Source: Methylobacterium sp. J-026 (GTDB lineage: Bacteria > Pseudomonadota > Alphaproteobacteria > Rhizobiales > Beijerinckiaceae). From it: a stretch of DNA of 39,519 bases. Below, in pieces: positions 1-8,792 of the stretch. The notes under the pieces are model-generated. The model had not been told where the DNA came from. It searched no databases and saw only the letters and a program-made list of their open reading frames with translations. Both the position numbers and the translations under genes were made by a program. The stretch is taken from assembly GCF_022829585.1 (NCBI RefSeq), contig NZ_JAKSYC010000253.1, positions 1 to 39,519 of the forward strand, in the 5' to 3' direction. Positions within the stretch are counted from its first letter, which is position 1. Every line of letters starts with the position of its first letter.

Positions 1-2
1 GG

Positions 3-671
3 CTCGCGCAGCACGTAGCCGCGGCCCCAGACGGTTTCGATGTAGTTCTTGCCCTGGCTGGCGTTGGCGAGCTTCTTACGCAGCTTGCAGATGAACACGT
101 CGATGATCTTCAGCTCGGGCTCGTCCATGCCGCCGTAGAGATGGTTGAGGAACATCTCCTTGGTGAGCGTCGTGCCCTTCCGAAGGGAGAGGAGTTCCAG
201 CATCTGGTACTCCTTGCCGGTCAGGTGCACCCGGGCGCCGCCGACCTCGACGGTCTTCTGGTCGAGGTTCACGATCAGGTCGCCGGTGGTGATCACCGAC
301 TGGGCGTGGCCCTTCGAGCGGCGCACGATGGCGTGGATGCGGGCGACCAGCTCGTCCTTGTGGAACGGCTTGGTGAGGTAGTCGTCCGCCCCGAAGCCCA
401 GACCCTTCACCTTGTCCTCGATGCCGGCCATGCCGGACAGGATCAGGATCGGCGTCTTGACCTTCGCCACCCGCAGGTTGCGCAGCACCTCGTAGCCCGA
501 CATGTCGGGCAGGTTCAGATCGAGGAGGATGATGTCGTAATCGTAGAGCTTGCCGAGATCGATCCCTTCCTCACCCAGGTCGGTGGTGTAGGTGTTGAAG
601 TTCTCGGACTTGAGCATCAACTCGATGCTCTGCGCGGTCGCGCTGTCGTCCTCGATCAAAAGTACCCGCAT
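3..671 (-). CDS. ctrA: Cell-cycle response regulator CtrA (3' end cut by window edge)
   Basis: Master transcriptional regulator of the alphaproteobacterial cell cycle and of flagellar genes. Reading the minus strand from the ATG at 671 gives [20 protein letters not shown], a typical receiver start with the acidic pair. The phospho-acceptor Asp lies in [12 protein letters not shown], and the receiver Lys in [17 protein letters not shown] winged-helix OmpR-type DNA-binding domain follows ([17 protein letters not shown], then [14 protein letters not shown] and [10 protein letters not shown]). 223 codons are visible; CtrA is usually a little over 230 residues, so only a short C-terminal tail is missing. 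It diverges from fliI, an arrangement that fits CtrA control of flagellar genes. The match to CtrA is very close in both domains, so the identification is firm. Confidence 0.96.
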   Translation of the reverse strand, partial: MRVLLIEDDSATAQSIELMLKSENFNTYTTDLGEEGIDLGKLYDYDIILLDLNLPDMSGYEVLRNLRVAKVKTPILILSGMAGIEDKVKGLGFGADDYLTKPFHKDELVARIHAIVRRSKGHAQSVITTGDLIVNLDQKTVEVGGARVHLTGKEYQMLELLSLRKGTTLTKEMFLNHLYGGMDEPELKIIDVFICKLRKKLANASQGKNYIETVWGRGYVLRE

Positions 672-1092
672 CGTCGGTCCCCAGCCCAGCCGGCCGCATC
701 AGCGCGCAGACACGTCCCCACCGTTCGCCCGCCACCGGCCTGTGGACGGGCGCTCCGTCGCTCTTGACGTGGAACGCTATGGATTAATCGTTAACAAAAC
801 CTGATTCCCACCCGCAAGCGGCTCGTTCCCGGATCCGCGCGTTTGACCGGAGGAATGTTGCTCCTCCGGCCCTGTTCACGGCCGTGATTCCACCCCGTTC
901 GCGGCCAGGGCATCCGCCCTGGCGGTGTAAGTACTTCTCACGCAACGCTTCGCTCAGACCTGTGGTTCACCGGACACAGGGGCCCGACTTTTCGTCGAGC
1001 TTGGCCGTCGAACACCGCCGGATCGAGCCGCTACGTGCCCGTCCAGCGCAGTGTTAAGGAGGCCGGTAAACGAAGCGTTGAGAGCGCGGCTC
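672..1092. other. ctrA-fliI divergent intergenic region with two hairpins
   Basis: These 421 bases hold no convincing gene. Visible elements are a TTAA-N3-TTAA cluster at 784-794, two GANTC (CcrM-type) methylation sites at 803-807 and 886-890, and two perfect hairpins. The first has arms CCGGAGGA 847-854 and TCCTCCGG 862-869 around a 7-base loop. The second has arms GCCAGGGC 904-911 and GCCCTGGC 916-923 around a 4-base loop. No gene ends here, so the hairpins are unlikely to be ordinary terminators. By analogy with Caulobacter, the region should carry the ctrA promoters and the fliI promoter. Confidence 0.6.
784..807 (-). promoter_or_regulatory. Candidate ctrA promoter elements: TTAA pair and GANTC
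   Basis: Read towards ctrA the stretch contains GATTC-like methylation site 803-807 followed by GTTAAC and TTAA (half-sites at 791-794 and 784-787). The CtrA consensus is TTAA-N7-TTAA; here the spacing is only 3, so it is at best two half-sites. It lies about 115-135 bases before the ctrA ATG. A GANTC in the ctrA promoter is known to time transcription in Caulobacter; the role here is inferred. Confidence 0.4.
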
Positions 1093-2445
1093 ATGACACA
1101 GGATTCGGCAAGATCCGTCTCTTCGCTGGCGGCGGCGCGGGCGGCCCTGGACCGTGTCGAGGTGCTGGAGACCTTCGGCCGGGTCGTGGCGATCCGCGGC
1201 CTCCTCGTGGAGGTCGCCGGACCGGTCGCCGCCATGCGGCTCGGCGGCCGGATCGACGTGGAGGGGGCGAACGGCCACGGGCTGGTGCCCTGCGAGATCA
1301 TCGGCTTCCAGGGCGACCGGGCGCTCGCCATGCCGTTCGGATCCCTGGAGGGCGTCCGCCGCGGCTGCCCGGCCTATGTGCGCGATGAATCGGCCGGCGC
1401 GATCCGCCCCTCCGGCGGCTGGCTGGGCCGGGTGGTCGACGCCCTGGGGCGGCCGGTGGACGGGATCGGGCCCCTCCCGCAGGGGCCGGACGTCTACGCC
1501 CTGCGGGCCGATCCGCCCCCCGCGCACGCCCGCAGCCGGGTCGGGCCGCCGCTGGATCTCGGCGTCCGGTGCATCAACACCTTCCTGACCATGTGCGCCG
1601 GTCAGCGGATGGGCATCTTCGCGGGCTCCGGCGTCGGAAAGTCGGTGCTGCTCTCGATGCTCGCCCGCTACACAGCCGCCGACGTGGCGGTGATCGGCCT
1701 CGTCGGCGAGCGCGGCCGCGAGGTCCAGGAGTTTCTCCAGGACGATCTCGGCGCCGCCGGGCTGGCCCGCTCGGTCGTGGTGGTGGCCACCTCCGACGAG
1801 CCGGCGCTCATGCGCCGCAACGCCGCCTACGCGACCCTCTCGATCGCCGAGTATTTCCGCGATCAGGGCGCCAAGGTCCTGTGCATGATCGACTCGATCA
1901 CGCGCTTCGCCATGGCCCAGCGCGACATCGGCCTCGCGGCGGGGGAGCCGCCCACCGCCAAGGGCTACACCCCGACGGTCTTCTCGGAACTGCCGCGCCT
2001 GCTCGAACGGGCCGGGCCCGGGGTGGGGCAGGGGACGATCTCGGCGCTGTTCACCGTCCTGGTCGAGGGCGACGATCACAATGAGCCCGTGGCCGACGCC
2101 GTCCGCGGTATCCTCGACGGCCACATCGTCATGGAGCGGGCCATCGCCGAGCGCGGGCGCTACCCGGCGATCAACGTGCTGCGCTCGGTCTCGCGGACCA
2201 TGCCGCGCTCCTGCGATCCGGCCTATCTGCCGGTGGTCCGCCGGGCCCGCCGGGTGCTGTCCACCTATGCCGACATGGAGGAGCTGATCCGCCTGGGCGC
2301 CTACCGCGCCGGCTCCTCGCAGGAGGTCGACGAGGCCGTGGCGCTCATGCCGCACCTTGAGGCTTTTCTGGGGCAAAGTAAGGAAGAAGCAACGTCCATC
2401 GGCGATGGTTACGCACGGCTCGGCCAGATCGTCGGCGGGGCCTAG
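1093..2445 (+). CDS. fliI: Flagellum-specific ATPase FliI
   Basis: ATPase of the flagellar type III export apparatus, acting at the cytoplasmic face of the basal body. The 450-residue protein has the F1-beta-like fold: Walker A GSGVGKS at about 178-184, the FliI/SctN-type [11 protein letters not shown] at 204-214, and Walker B VLCMIDS at 262-268 followed by [11 protein letters not shown]. Family length is about 440-460. I chose the ATG at 1093 because MTQDSARS gives the usual length. In-frame GTG 1051 and TTG 1078 lie upstream; the AGGAGG at 1057-1062 is better spaced for TTG 1078, so the start is not settled. fliJ follows 61 bases later, probably in one operon, and ctrA diverges upstream. 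Confidence 0.95.
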   Translation: MTQDSARSVSSLAAARAALDRVEVLETFGRVVAIRGLLVEVAGPVAAMRLGGRIDVEGANGHGLVPCEIIGFQGDRALAMPFGSLEGVRRGCPAYVRDESAGAIRPSGGWLGRVVDALGRPVDGIGPLPQGPDVYALRADPPPAHARSRVGPPLDLGVRCINTFLTMCAGQRMGIFAGSGVGKSVLLSMLARYTAADVAVIGLVGERGREVQEFLQDDLGAAGLARSVVVVATSDEPALMRRNAAYATLSIAEYFRDQGAKVLCMIDSITRFAMAQRDIGLAAGEPPTAKGYTPTVFSELPRLLERAGPGVGQGTISALFTVLVEGDDHNEPVADAVRGILDGHIVMERAIAERGRYPAINVLRSVSRTMPRSCDPAYLPVVRRARRVLSTYADMEELIRLGAYRAGSSQEVDEAVALMPHLEAFLGQSKEEATSIGDGYARLGQIVGGA

Positions 2446-2506
2446 GGGCACGGGCCGGGCGCGATCCCGGGCGGGGCCTTGAGCGTTGCGTGGAGTGAGC
2501 GTCCAG

Positions 2507-2914
2507 ATGAAATCGCGTGACACGCTGATCCGCTTGCGCCGCTTCCAGGTCGACGAGAAGCGCCGTCGCGTGACCCAGATCGAGATGATGATGGCCGACT
2601 TCCAGCGGATGGCGGTGGAGCTCGACCGCGAGGTCTCCGTTGAGGAGGCCCGCGCCGGCATCACCGATGTCGGTCATTTCGCCTACCCGACCTATGCCCG
2701 CGCGGCGGCCACCCGCCGGGACAACATGCGCCAGTCCGCCCAGGCGCTGGAGGGCCAGCTCGCCGAAGCCAAGGCCGAGCTCGGCGAGGCCTTCGAGGAA
2801 CTGAAGAAGGTCGAGATCCTCAACGATCGCGAGCGCACCGCCGAGCGGGTGGCCGAATCGGTCCGCGATCAGGCCGCGATGGACGGGATCGGGCTGAACC
2901 GCGCCCGGGGCTGA
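2507..2914 (+). CDS. fliJ: Flagellar export protein FliJ
   Basis: Small coiled-coil chaperone or stalk of the flagellar export ATPase, working with FliI. The 135 residues are almost wholly charged helix: MKSRDTLIRLRRFQVDEKRR at the N-terminus, then long heptad-like stretches (LEGQLAEAKAELGEAFEEL). This is the usual FliJ size and character, and the place right after fliI supports it. The ATG at 2507 has GGAG eleven bases upstream; an upstream in-frame start at 2486 would add seven residues. Sequence conservation in FliJ is low, so the call rests on size, coiled coil and operon position. Confidence 0.85.
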   Translation: MKSRDTLIRLRRFQVDEKRRRVTQIEMMMADFQRMAVELDREVSVEEARAGITDVGHFAYPTYARAAATRRDNMRQSAQALEGQLAEAKAELGEAFEELKKVEILNDRERTAERVAESVRDQAAMDGIGLNRARG

Positions 2915-3059
2915 GGCGGGTCGCGGCGGCGGGCTTGACCGTGCGCGCGGCACGAAACCGTCATGATCCCCTGACAAGGGGGTTCCACGGTGGCGTCACG
3001 CCGCTTGCAGGGCGTCGCATGACGGCGCATCAGGGGCACTCCCCGGGGCGTCGGTGTTC

Positions 3060-4127
3060 ATGAAGAAGATCAGCGAGTTCATCTGGCCGGTCATCGGCCT
3101 CGCCGCCGTCGTCGTGTCGGGTTACTTCCTCTACCAGGAATTGAAGACTACATCCCTTGCGGCGATCTGGGCCGCGATCCTCGCGATCCCGCCGCATCGG
3201 ATCGTGCTGGCGGCGTTCTCGACCCTGGTCGCCTACGCGGCCCTGGCCTGGTACGACCGGATCGCGCTGCTGCATCTGGGGGTGCGCCACATCTCGTGGC
3301 AGTTCGTCTCGCTCTGTTCCTTCACGACCTACGCGCTCTCGCACAATATCGGCGCCTCGGTCTTCTCCGGCGCCCTGGTGCGCTACCGGGCCTACACGGC
3401 CAAGGGGCTGACGGCGGCCCAGGTCGCCGTCCTGGTCGCCCTGTGCTCCTTCACGTTCTTCCTCGGCACGGTCCTGCTCGGCGGCTTCACCCTGGTGGTC
3501 GACCCGAACCTGCTATCGCGGCTCGACGGCAAGCTGCCGGGCTTCCTGACCGATCCCAAGGCCGCGCTGATCGTCGGCATCGGCATGCTGGGCTTCGTCG
3601 GGCTGTACGTGATCGGCTCGATCCTGCGCCTGCGGCCCCTGCATATCCGCGCCTTCAAGCTCGAATATCCCCGCCCGGGCATCATGGCCCGGCAGCTCCT
3701 GGCCGCGCCGCTCGAACTGCTCGGCGCGGCGGGCATCATTTACTTCGCCCTGCCGGATGCGATGAATCCCGGCTTCATCCCGGTGCTCGCGATCTTCCTG
3801 GCCTCGTTCTCGGTGGCCCTGGCCTCGCATGCCCCGGGCGGCCTCGGCGTGTTCGAGATCGTGTTCATCACCGCGATGCACATCACCGACGAGGCCCAGA
3901 AGGATGCGATCATCGCGGCGGTGATCATCTTCCGGATCTTCTATTTCTGGATCCCGGCCCTGATCTCGGTGATCGTGGTGATCGCCTTCGAGCGCTCGCG
4001 GCTGGCCGCGGCCATCGGCACCGCCGCGCAGGGACAGAAGGCGACCCCGGTGCCGGAGCCGCCCGTCACCATCCCCGGCCTCGACGCCCACGAGCTGGAG
4101 CGGGAGCTCAAGCAGAAGGCGGTGTGA
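3060..4127 (+). CDS. YbhN/UPF0104-type integral membrane protein
   Basis: A polytopic inner-membrane protein of the lysylphosphatidylglycerol-synthase transmembrane family (YbhN, UPF0104). The 355 residues show an N-terminal anchor (FIWPVIGLAAVVVSGYFLY), further helices such as HRIVLAAFSTLVAYAALAW, and the typical LSHNIGASVFSGALVRYRAY segment that recurs in this family, then SFSVALASHAPGGLGVFE near the C-terminus. The soluble lysyl-transfer domain of MprF is absent, so the protein is not a full MprF; function is unknown. An in-frame GTG at 3054 is an alternative start. It sits between fliJ and flhA, converging on flhA, with no evident functional link to flagella. Confidence 0.8.
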   Translation: MKKISEFIWPVIGLAAVVVSGYFLYQELKTTSLAAIWAAILAIPPHRIVLAAFSTLVAYAALAWYDRIALLHLGVRHISWQFVSLCSFTTYALSHNIGASVFSGALVRYRAYTAKGLTAAQVAVLVALCSFTFFLGTVLLGGFTLVVDPNLLSRLDGKLPGFLTDPKAALIVGIGMLGFVGLYVIGSILRLRPLHIRAFKLEYPRPGIMARQLLAAPLELLGAAGIIYFALPDAMNPGFIPVLAIFLASFSVALASHAPGGLGVFEIVFITAMHITDEAQKDAIIAAVIIFRIFYFWIPALISVIVVIAFERSRLAAAIGTAAQGQKATPVPEPPVTIPGLDAHELERELKQKAV

Positions 4128-4216
4128 GGCCGGCGGCCGGGCGCGTCCACCGTCGTGGACGACGAGGACGGGCGGGCTCCGCGTCTCTGCCCCCCGCGGA
4201 GGGGGAGGGTGCAAAT

Positions 4217-4229
4217 CGGTTCTGAACCG
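4217..4229. repeat. Small inverted repeat between YbhN-type gene and flhA
   Basis: CGGTTC and GAACCG flank a single T, giving a 13-base palindrome in the 273-base gap between two convergent stop codons. A GC-rich run with CCCCC and GGGGG arms precedes it at about 4190-4207. No U-tract follows, so this is only a weak terminator candidate. Confidence 0.3.
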
Positions 4230-4400
4230 CAACACCTTTCGACCGGGCAATGATCCCAAACCCGATCTGTGGCGCCGGTAGCCCGCAGCTCGGAAGGTGA
4301 GGCGCGGGTCCGGCCGCGGTTCGCCCCGAGCCGGAACGTCGAAGAAGCAGCGCAGCGCTGCCCGGCGCAGGGGAATGCCCCACCGCCCCCTGCGGTCCAC

Positions 4401-6548
4401 TCAGATCGAGTTCACCGTCCGCAGCCGCGCCCGCGGATGGATCTCGGCCTGGCTCATCACCGGGGTTTCCCGGCGGAACCGCTCGATGATCGAGCGCACG
4501 AAGGGCCGGGTCTGGCCCGAGGTGACCAGGACCGGCATCTCGCCCTGGCGGGCCGCCGTCTCGAAGCGGTCGCGCACCGCCGTGACGAATTCGCTGAGCT
4601 TCGAGGGCTGCATCGCGAGGTAGCGTTCCTCCCGCTCGCCGACGATTGCGTCCAGGAAGGCCTGCTCCCAGGCCGGCGACAGGGTGATGATCGGCAAGGT
4701 GCCGTTCTGATCCTGGTACTGGGCGCAGATCTGGCGGCCGAGCCGGGCGCGGACGTGCTCGACCACGTCGCGGGGGTTCTTCACGCCGCCCGCCACCTCC
4801 GCGACCGCCTCGACGATCGCGCCGAGATCCCGGATCGAGACGCGCTCGGCCAGCAGGAACTGCAGCACCCGCTGGATTCCGGTGGTGGAGATCTGCGACG
4901 GTACGATCTCCTTGAGCAGCTCGGCATGCTCCTTGGGCAATTCGCGCAGCAGCTTCGAGACCTCGACGTGGTTGAGGAGTTCGGAGACATGCGCCTTGAT
5001 CACCTCCGTGAGGTGCGTCGAGACCACCGTGGCGGCGTCCACCACCGTGTAGCCCTTGAGCTGGGCCTGGTCGCGGAGCGAGGCGTCGATCCAGGTCGCC
5101 GGCAGGCCAAAGGTCGGCTCCAGCATGTGCTGGCCCGGCAGCTGCACCTGCCCGCCCATCGGGTCCATCGCCATGAATTGGCCCGGGAAGATCCGGCCGG
5201 TGCCGGCCTCGATCTCCTTTACCCGGACCACGTAGGTGTTGGCGTCGAGCTGGACGTTGTCGAGGATGCGCACGGACGGCATCACGAAGCCCAGTTCCGC
5301 CGCGAGCTGCCGGCGCAGGGCCTTGATCTGATCGGTCAGCCGGTCCTGTCCCTCGCCGTTGACCAGGGCGAGGAGGGCGTAGCCCATCTCGAGCTTCAGG
5401 TCGTCGAGCTTCAAGAGGTCGGTGACCGTCTCCTCCTTGGCGGCCGCCGCGGCCGCGACCGCCTTGGCGTCGATCGGGACGCCCTCCGCGTCGACGGGCG
5501 GTGCCTCCTTGGCGGTCTTGCTGATCCGCCACGCGGCGTAGCCCGCGCCCCCGCCGAGCAGGAGGAATGGCAGCATCGGCATCCCGGGCAGCAGGGCGAT
5601 CAGCAGCATCACGGCCGCCGACATGCCGAGCGCCTTCGGATAATGCGCGAGCTGCTTGCCGAGCGCCTTGTCGGCCGCGCCCTTCACGCCGGCCTTTGAG
5701 ACGAGGAGGCCCGCGGCCGTGGAGACGATCAGGGCCGGGACTTGGCTGGCCAGGCCGTCGCCGATGGTCAGCAGCGTGTAGCTCTTGGCCGCCTCCCCGA
5801 AGCTCAGGCCCTGCTGCGCCACCCCGATGATGATGCCGCCCACGACGTTGATGAAGGTGATCATCAGGGCCGCCATCGCGTCGCCGCGGACGAATTTCGA
5901 GGCACCGTCCATGGCGCCGAAGAAGGACGATTCCTCCTCCAGCGCCGCGCGCCGGGCCTTGGCGGCCTTCTCGTCGATCAGCCCCGCCGACAGATCGGCG
6001 TCGATGGCCATCTGCTTGCCGGGCATCGCATCGAGGGTGAAGCGGGCCGCGACCTCGGCGATGCGGCCCGAGCCCTTCGTGATGACGACGAAGTTCACGA
6101 TGATCAGGATCGCGAACACGATGATCCCGATGACGAAATTGCCGCCCATCACGAAGTGGCCGAAGGCCTCGATCACCTGGCCCGCCGCAGCCGTGCCCTC
6201 GTGGCCGTGGCCGAGGATCAGGCGGGTCGAGGCGAGATTGAGGGCCAGCCGCAGCATCGTCGCGATGAGCAGCAGGGTCGGGAAGACCGTGAATTCCAGA
6301 GGGTTGTCGATGGACAGGCCGGTCATCATGATCAGGACCGAGGTGATGATCGAGACCGCCAGCAGCAGGTCGAGCAGCATGGCCGGCAGCGGGAAGATCA
6401 GGACCGCGAGGATCCCCAGCACGCCGGTGGCGAACAGGAGGTCCGAGCGCTTCGACAGGGCCTGCATGTCGCCGCGGGTGGGCAGCGCGAACTGTCCCAG
6501 CATCGCTGCGACGCCCGTTCGTGCCGGCGCGATCGCCGTCTCCGCCAT
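4401..6548 (-). CDS. flhA: Flagellar biosynthesis protein FlhA
   Basis: Large membrane component of the flagellar export gate; its cytoplasmic domain forms the nonameric ring that docks export substrates and chaperones. The 715-residue product has about eight transmembrane helices in its first half (for example LPAMLLDLLLAVSIITSVLI), the FHIPEP-family signature region (GRIAEVAARFTLDAMPGKQM, then the AIDADLSAGLID and RRAALEEESSFFGAMDGASK stretches), and a C-terminal cytoplasmic domain containing ISTTGIQRVLQFLL. The ATG at 6548 (MAETAIAP) is preferred; a GTG three codons upstream is possible. The gene faces away from the fliI-fliJ pair but belongs to the same machine. A CtrA-like site lies about 75-90 bases upstream. 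Confidence 0.96.
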   Translation of the reverse strand: MAETAIAPARTGVAAMLGQFALPTRGDMQALSKRSDLLFATGVLGILAVLIFPLPAMLLDLLLAVSIITSVLIMMTGLSIDNPLEFTVFPTLLLIATMLRLALNLASTRLILGHGHEGTAAAGQVIEAFGHFVMGGNFVIGIIVFAILIIVNFVVITKGSGRIAEVAARFTLDAMPGKQMAIDADLSAGLIDEKAAKARRAALEEESSFFGAMDGASKFVRGDAMAALMITFINVVGGIIIGVAQQGLSFGEAAKSYTLLTIGDGLASQVPALIVSTAAGLLVSKAGVKGAADKALGKQLAHYPKALGMSAAVMLLIALLPGMPMLPFLLLGGGAGYAAWRISKTAKEAPPVDAEGVPIDAKAVAAAAAAKEETVTDLLKLDDLKLEMGYALLALVNGEGQDRLTDQIKALRRQLAAELGFVMPSVRILDNVQLDANTYVVRVKEIEAGTGRIFPGQFMAMDPMGGQVQLPGQHMLEPTFGLPATWIDASLRDQAQLKGYTVVDAATVVSTHLTEVIKAHVSELLNHVEVSKLLRELPKEHAELLKEIVPSQISTTGIQRVLQFLLAERVSIRDLGAIVEAVAEVAGGVKNPRDVVEHVRARLGRQICAQYQDQNGTLPIITLSPAWEQAFLDAIVGEREERYLAMQPSKLSEFVTAVRDRFETAARQGEMPVLVTSGQTRPFVRSIIERFRRETPVMSQAEIHPRARLRTVNSI

Positions 6549-6621
6549 CGATCCCACCCATCGCCCTCCGCCGCGGATGCATCCCGCGCGACGGACCCGG
6601 CAAGATCTGCCGGGCGGATGG

Positions 6622-6636
6622 TTAGCGGTCCGTTAA
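6622..6636 (-). promoter_or_regulatory. Candidate CtrA-binding site upstream of flhA
   Basis: On the flhA strand the site reads TTAA, seven bases, CTAA, one mismatch from the CtrA consensus TTAA-N7-TTAA, with the correct spacing. It ends 74 bases before the flhA ATG. CtrA control of class II flagellar genes is established in Caulobacter; that this site works is inferred. Confidence 0.45.
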
Positions 6637-6794
6637 GGCGGTCGCGGCGCAGGACGGGAACCCGGTGCGGCCCCGCCGCTTGATCGGTCGGCGATCGCAC
6701 CGCACGGGACTGCGGGACCAATCCCGGGCTGCACCGACCGGCGGTGCCGTCGCCGAGCATCCGGGCCCACGGCCCGTCGACTCGGGAGACTTCC

Positions 6795-7385
6795 ATGGCC
6801 GCGCGCGCTCTGACCGCTCTGTTCGATGATTACGAGGCCGCTGCCCGGGCGGTGGATCAGATGGAGGCGGCCGGCATCCCCCACGCCGACATCAGCATTA
6901 TCTCGAACCGGGGCGAGCCCGGCGCCACCGCGCTGCCGCCGATCGACAAGGCGCATGAACCGGTCGAGGCAGTGGATTCCGCCGGCACCGGCGCGACGGT
7001 CGGGACCGTGCTCGGCGGCGGTGCGGGTTTGCTCGCCGGCCTCGGGCTTCTCGCCATCCCCGGCCTCGGCCCGGTCGTGGCCGCGGGCTGGCTCGTGGCG
7101 ACCGTCACCGCCGCCGGCGTCGGGGCCGCCGCCGGAGGGCTGATCGGCGGTCTCACCGGGGCGGGGTTGAGCGAGGGCGAGGCCGAGACCTACGCCGAGG
7201 GCGTACGACGGGGCGGCACCCTGGTGACGGTCCGGGTCGAGGATTCCCGGGCCGACCATGTGCTGACCATCCTGGATCAGGCGGGCTCGATCGATCTCGA
7301 CGAGCGTGCTGACGGCTGGCGGTCGCAGGGCTGGACCGGCGGAACCGTCGGTCCGGCGGCCGGCCGGTCCGACATCCCGGCCTGA
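6795..7385 (+). CDS. General-stress-type glycine-zipper membrane protein
   Basis: Unnamed protein of 196 residues. The N-terminus (MAARALTALFDDYEAAARAV) resembles the ferredoxin-like domain of general stress protein 17M/YflT types, in which a strand-forming ALFD is followed by a helix that aligns a D.YE..A pattern. The centre, about residues 72-135, is a Gly/Ala-rich glycine-zipper segment (GTVLGGGAGLLAGLGLLAIP) likely to insert in membrane. The C-terminus returns to a soluble strand-rich part (GGTLVTVRVEDSRADHVLTI) like a second half of the same fold. The ATG at 6795 follows GGGAGA by a good distance. It converges with the kpsE-like gene. Function unknown; stress association is known for the family only. 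Confidence 0.7.
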   Translation: MAARALTALFDDYEAAARAVDQMEAAGIPHADISIISNRGEPGATALPPIDKAHEPVEAVDSAGTGATVGTVLGGGAGLLAGLGLLAIPGLGPVVAAGWLVATVTAAGVGAAAGGLIGGLTGAGLSEGEAETYAEGVRRGGTLVTVRVEDSRADHVLTILDQAGSIDLDERADGWRSQGWTGGTVGPAAGRSDIPA

Positions 7386-7388
7386 ACC

Positions 7389-7411
7389 GTCCGCCGGTCC
7401 CGGGGGCGGAC
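7389..7411. terminator. Hairpin between two convergent stop codons
   Basis: Arms GTCCGCC (7389-7395) and GGCGGAC (7405-7411) enclose nine bases, exactly in the 28-base gap between convergent genes. No clear U-tract is present on either strand. Position suggests a shared bidirectional terminator. Confidence 0.45.
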
Positions 7412-7413
7412 CG

Positions 7414-8655
7414 TCAGGACATCATCTTGCGGGCAAACATCGCCGCCGCGAACAGGACCGCGGCGCCCGCAGTGACGAGGCTGATCATCAGCATCCGGCG
7501 CGGCTCGGTCGAGGATTCGGCCCGGACTGGCTCCACGATCGGGCTGAAGAACTCGATCTGCCGGGATGCGACGATGCGGGCGCGCTCGTAGGCGGTCAGC
7601 ACCTGCTGATAGTACTTCTCGGCGTTCTTGCGATCGTTCTCGAGCGCCTCGAACCGCGTCAGCGCGTCCGAGAGCAGGCGCTTCTGCTCCGGATCCTGGC
7701 TGGCGGATTGCCGCTCGATCCGGTTGATGTTGTCGTCGAGATCCCGGATCTGCTGCTTGATGTCGATGATCCGGCGGGATTCCGGCCCGAGGTCGCGCTG
7801 GCCGATGGCGAGCTGGACCGCGAGGTTGATGCGGGCCGCGCGCAGTTCGGCCACCATCTTCAGATTGACTTCGTTCGACTTCTGCGCGTCGAGCACGCCC
7901 TCGCGGTTGCGCAGGTCCCGCATTGCGACGCGGATCTTGGTCATCCGCTCTTCGGCGAGCTTCAGCTCGCGGGTGCTCTCGGCCACCGCATCCTCACGCG
8001 CCTTGACGCTGAGGTCGTTCACCATCCGCTCGGCCTCCTTCATGACGGCCTTGGTGATGACGAGGGACTGATCCGGGTCGAACGCCTGGACGCTGACCGC
8101 CATGATCCCGGATCCGGGCTCGATCTCGATATCGACGCGCCGTTTCCAGTAGCGAAGGAACTTCTCGATCGGCTTGTTCGGGTCGAAGCGCGAGAAATAA
8201 TCGATGCCCTCGTTGCCGAACCACTCGCGCAGGGGCAGCTGCGCCTCGAGCGTCTCCAGCATCGGCCGGCTCAGGATGTATTCGTGGGTGATCATCGTGT
8301 CCTGAGCCACCATCTGGCTCGGCACGCCCGAACTGGTCCCGACCGAATCCGGGGTCGCCTTGTCGGCCGTGCCGATGGCCGGCCGGATCGCGAACCGCGC
8401 TTCGGTGACGTACCGGTCCGAGGCGATCAATCCGTAATAGACCGCCCCGGCCAGCGCCGGCAGCACGAAGCACAGCGCGAACAGAACCGGGACCCAGGGA
8501 TCGTTTTTGACGTGGCTCTGGTAGGAACGGATGCCCTTCTTGCGGTCGGCGAAGCGCGACATGCGGGCGATCTGGCGCAGCGACTCGGTGATCGCCTGCT
8601 GGCGGGCCGCAGTCGTGACCGGCTGCCCCTCGGCTTTCCGGATCTCCATGTTCAT
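7414..8655 (-). CDS. Capsule polysaccharide export inner-membrane protein, KpsE/BexC/CtrB type
   Basis: Predicted polysaccharide co-polymerase / periplasmic adaptor of an ABC-2 capsule exporter. The 413 residues have a cytoplasmic N-terminus, a transmembrane helix near 55-77 (WVPVLFALCFVLPALAGAVY), a large periplasmic part with long coiled-coil helices (STRELKLAEERMTKIRVAM and following), and a second transmembrane helix near the C-terminus (MLMISLVTAGAAVLFAAAMF), ending in a short basic tail. This two-helix topology and the motif SDRYVTEARFAIRP are typical of KpsE/BexC. The KpsT-like ATPase gene lies just upstream (137-base gap). No KpsM permease, KpsD or polysaccharide enzymes are in the window. 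Confidence 0.82.
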   Translation of the reverse strand: MNMEIRKAEGQPVTTAARQQAITESLRQIARMSRFADRKKGIRSYQSHVKNDPWVPVLFALCFVLPALAGAVYYGLIASDRYVTEARFAIRPAIGTADKATPDSVGTSSGVPSQMVAQDTMITHEYILSRPMLETLEAQLPLREWFGNEGIDYFSRFDPNKPIEKFLRYWKRRVDIEIEPGSGIMAVSVQAFDPDQSLVITKAVMKEAERMVNDLSVKAREDAVAESTRELKLAEERMTKIRVAMRDLRNREGVLDAQKSNEVNLKMVAELRAARINLAVQLAIGQRDLGPESRRIIDIKQQIRDLDDNINRIERQSASQDPEQKRLLSDALTRFEALENDRKNAEKYYQQVLTAYERARIVASRQIEFFSPIVEPVRAESSTEPRRMLMISLVTAGAAVLFAAAMFARKMMS

Positions 8656-8792
8656 GGCTTGATTCCCGGCCTCCCCGGCCTCGAAGGTCGACCCCCGCCG
8701 AGGCTCTCGACCGGGCCGCAGCGCACGCGTCCGAAGCCTGTCCCACGCGGAGACGGCAAAAGCATGTCTTTACGGCCGCGCCACGTCCCGGC

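Noticed and set aside
141..767. Long plus-strand open frame opposite ctrA
   Set aside because: It is a shadow of ctrA: the minus strand gives a full response regulator and the plus-strand protein is low-complexity.
1054..2664. Long minus-strand frame across fliI and fliJ
   Set aside because: Arg/Gly/Pro-rich GC-driven frame opposite two clear flagellar genes.
4108..6603. 831-codon minus-strand frame across flhA
   Set aside because: It is out of frame with flhA on the same strand and its composition is low-complexity.
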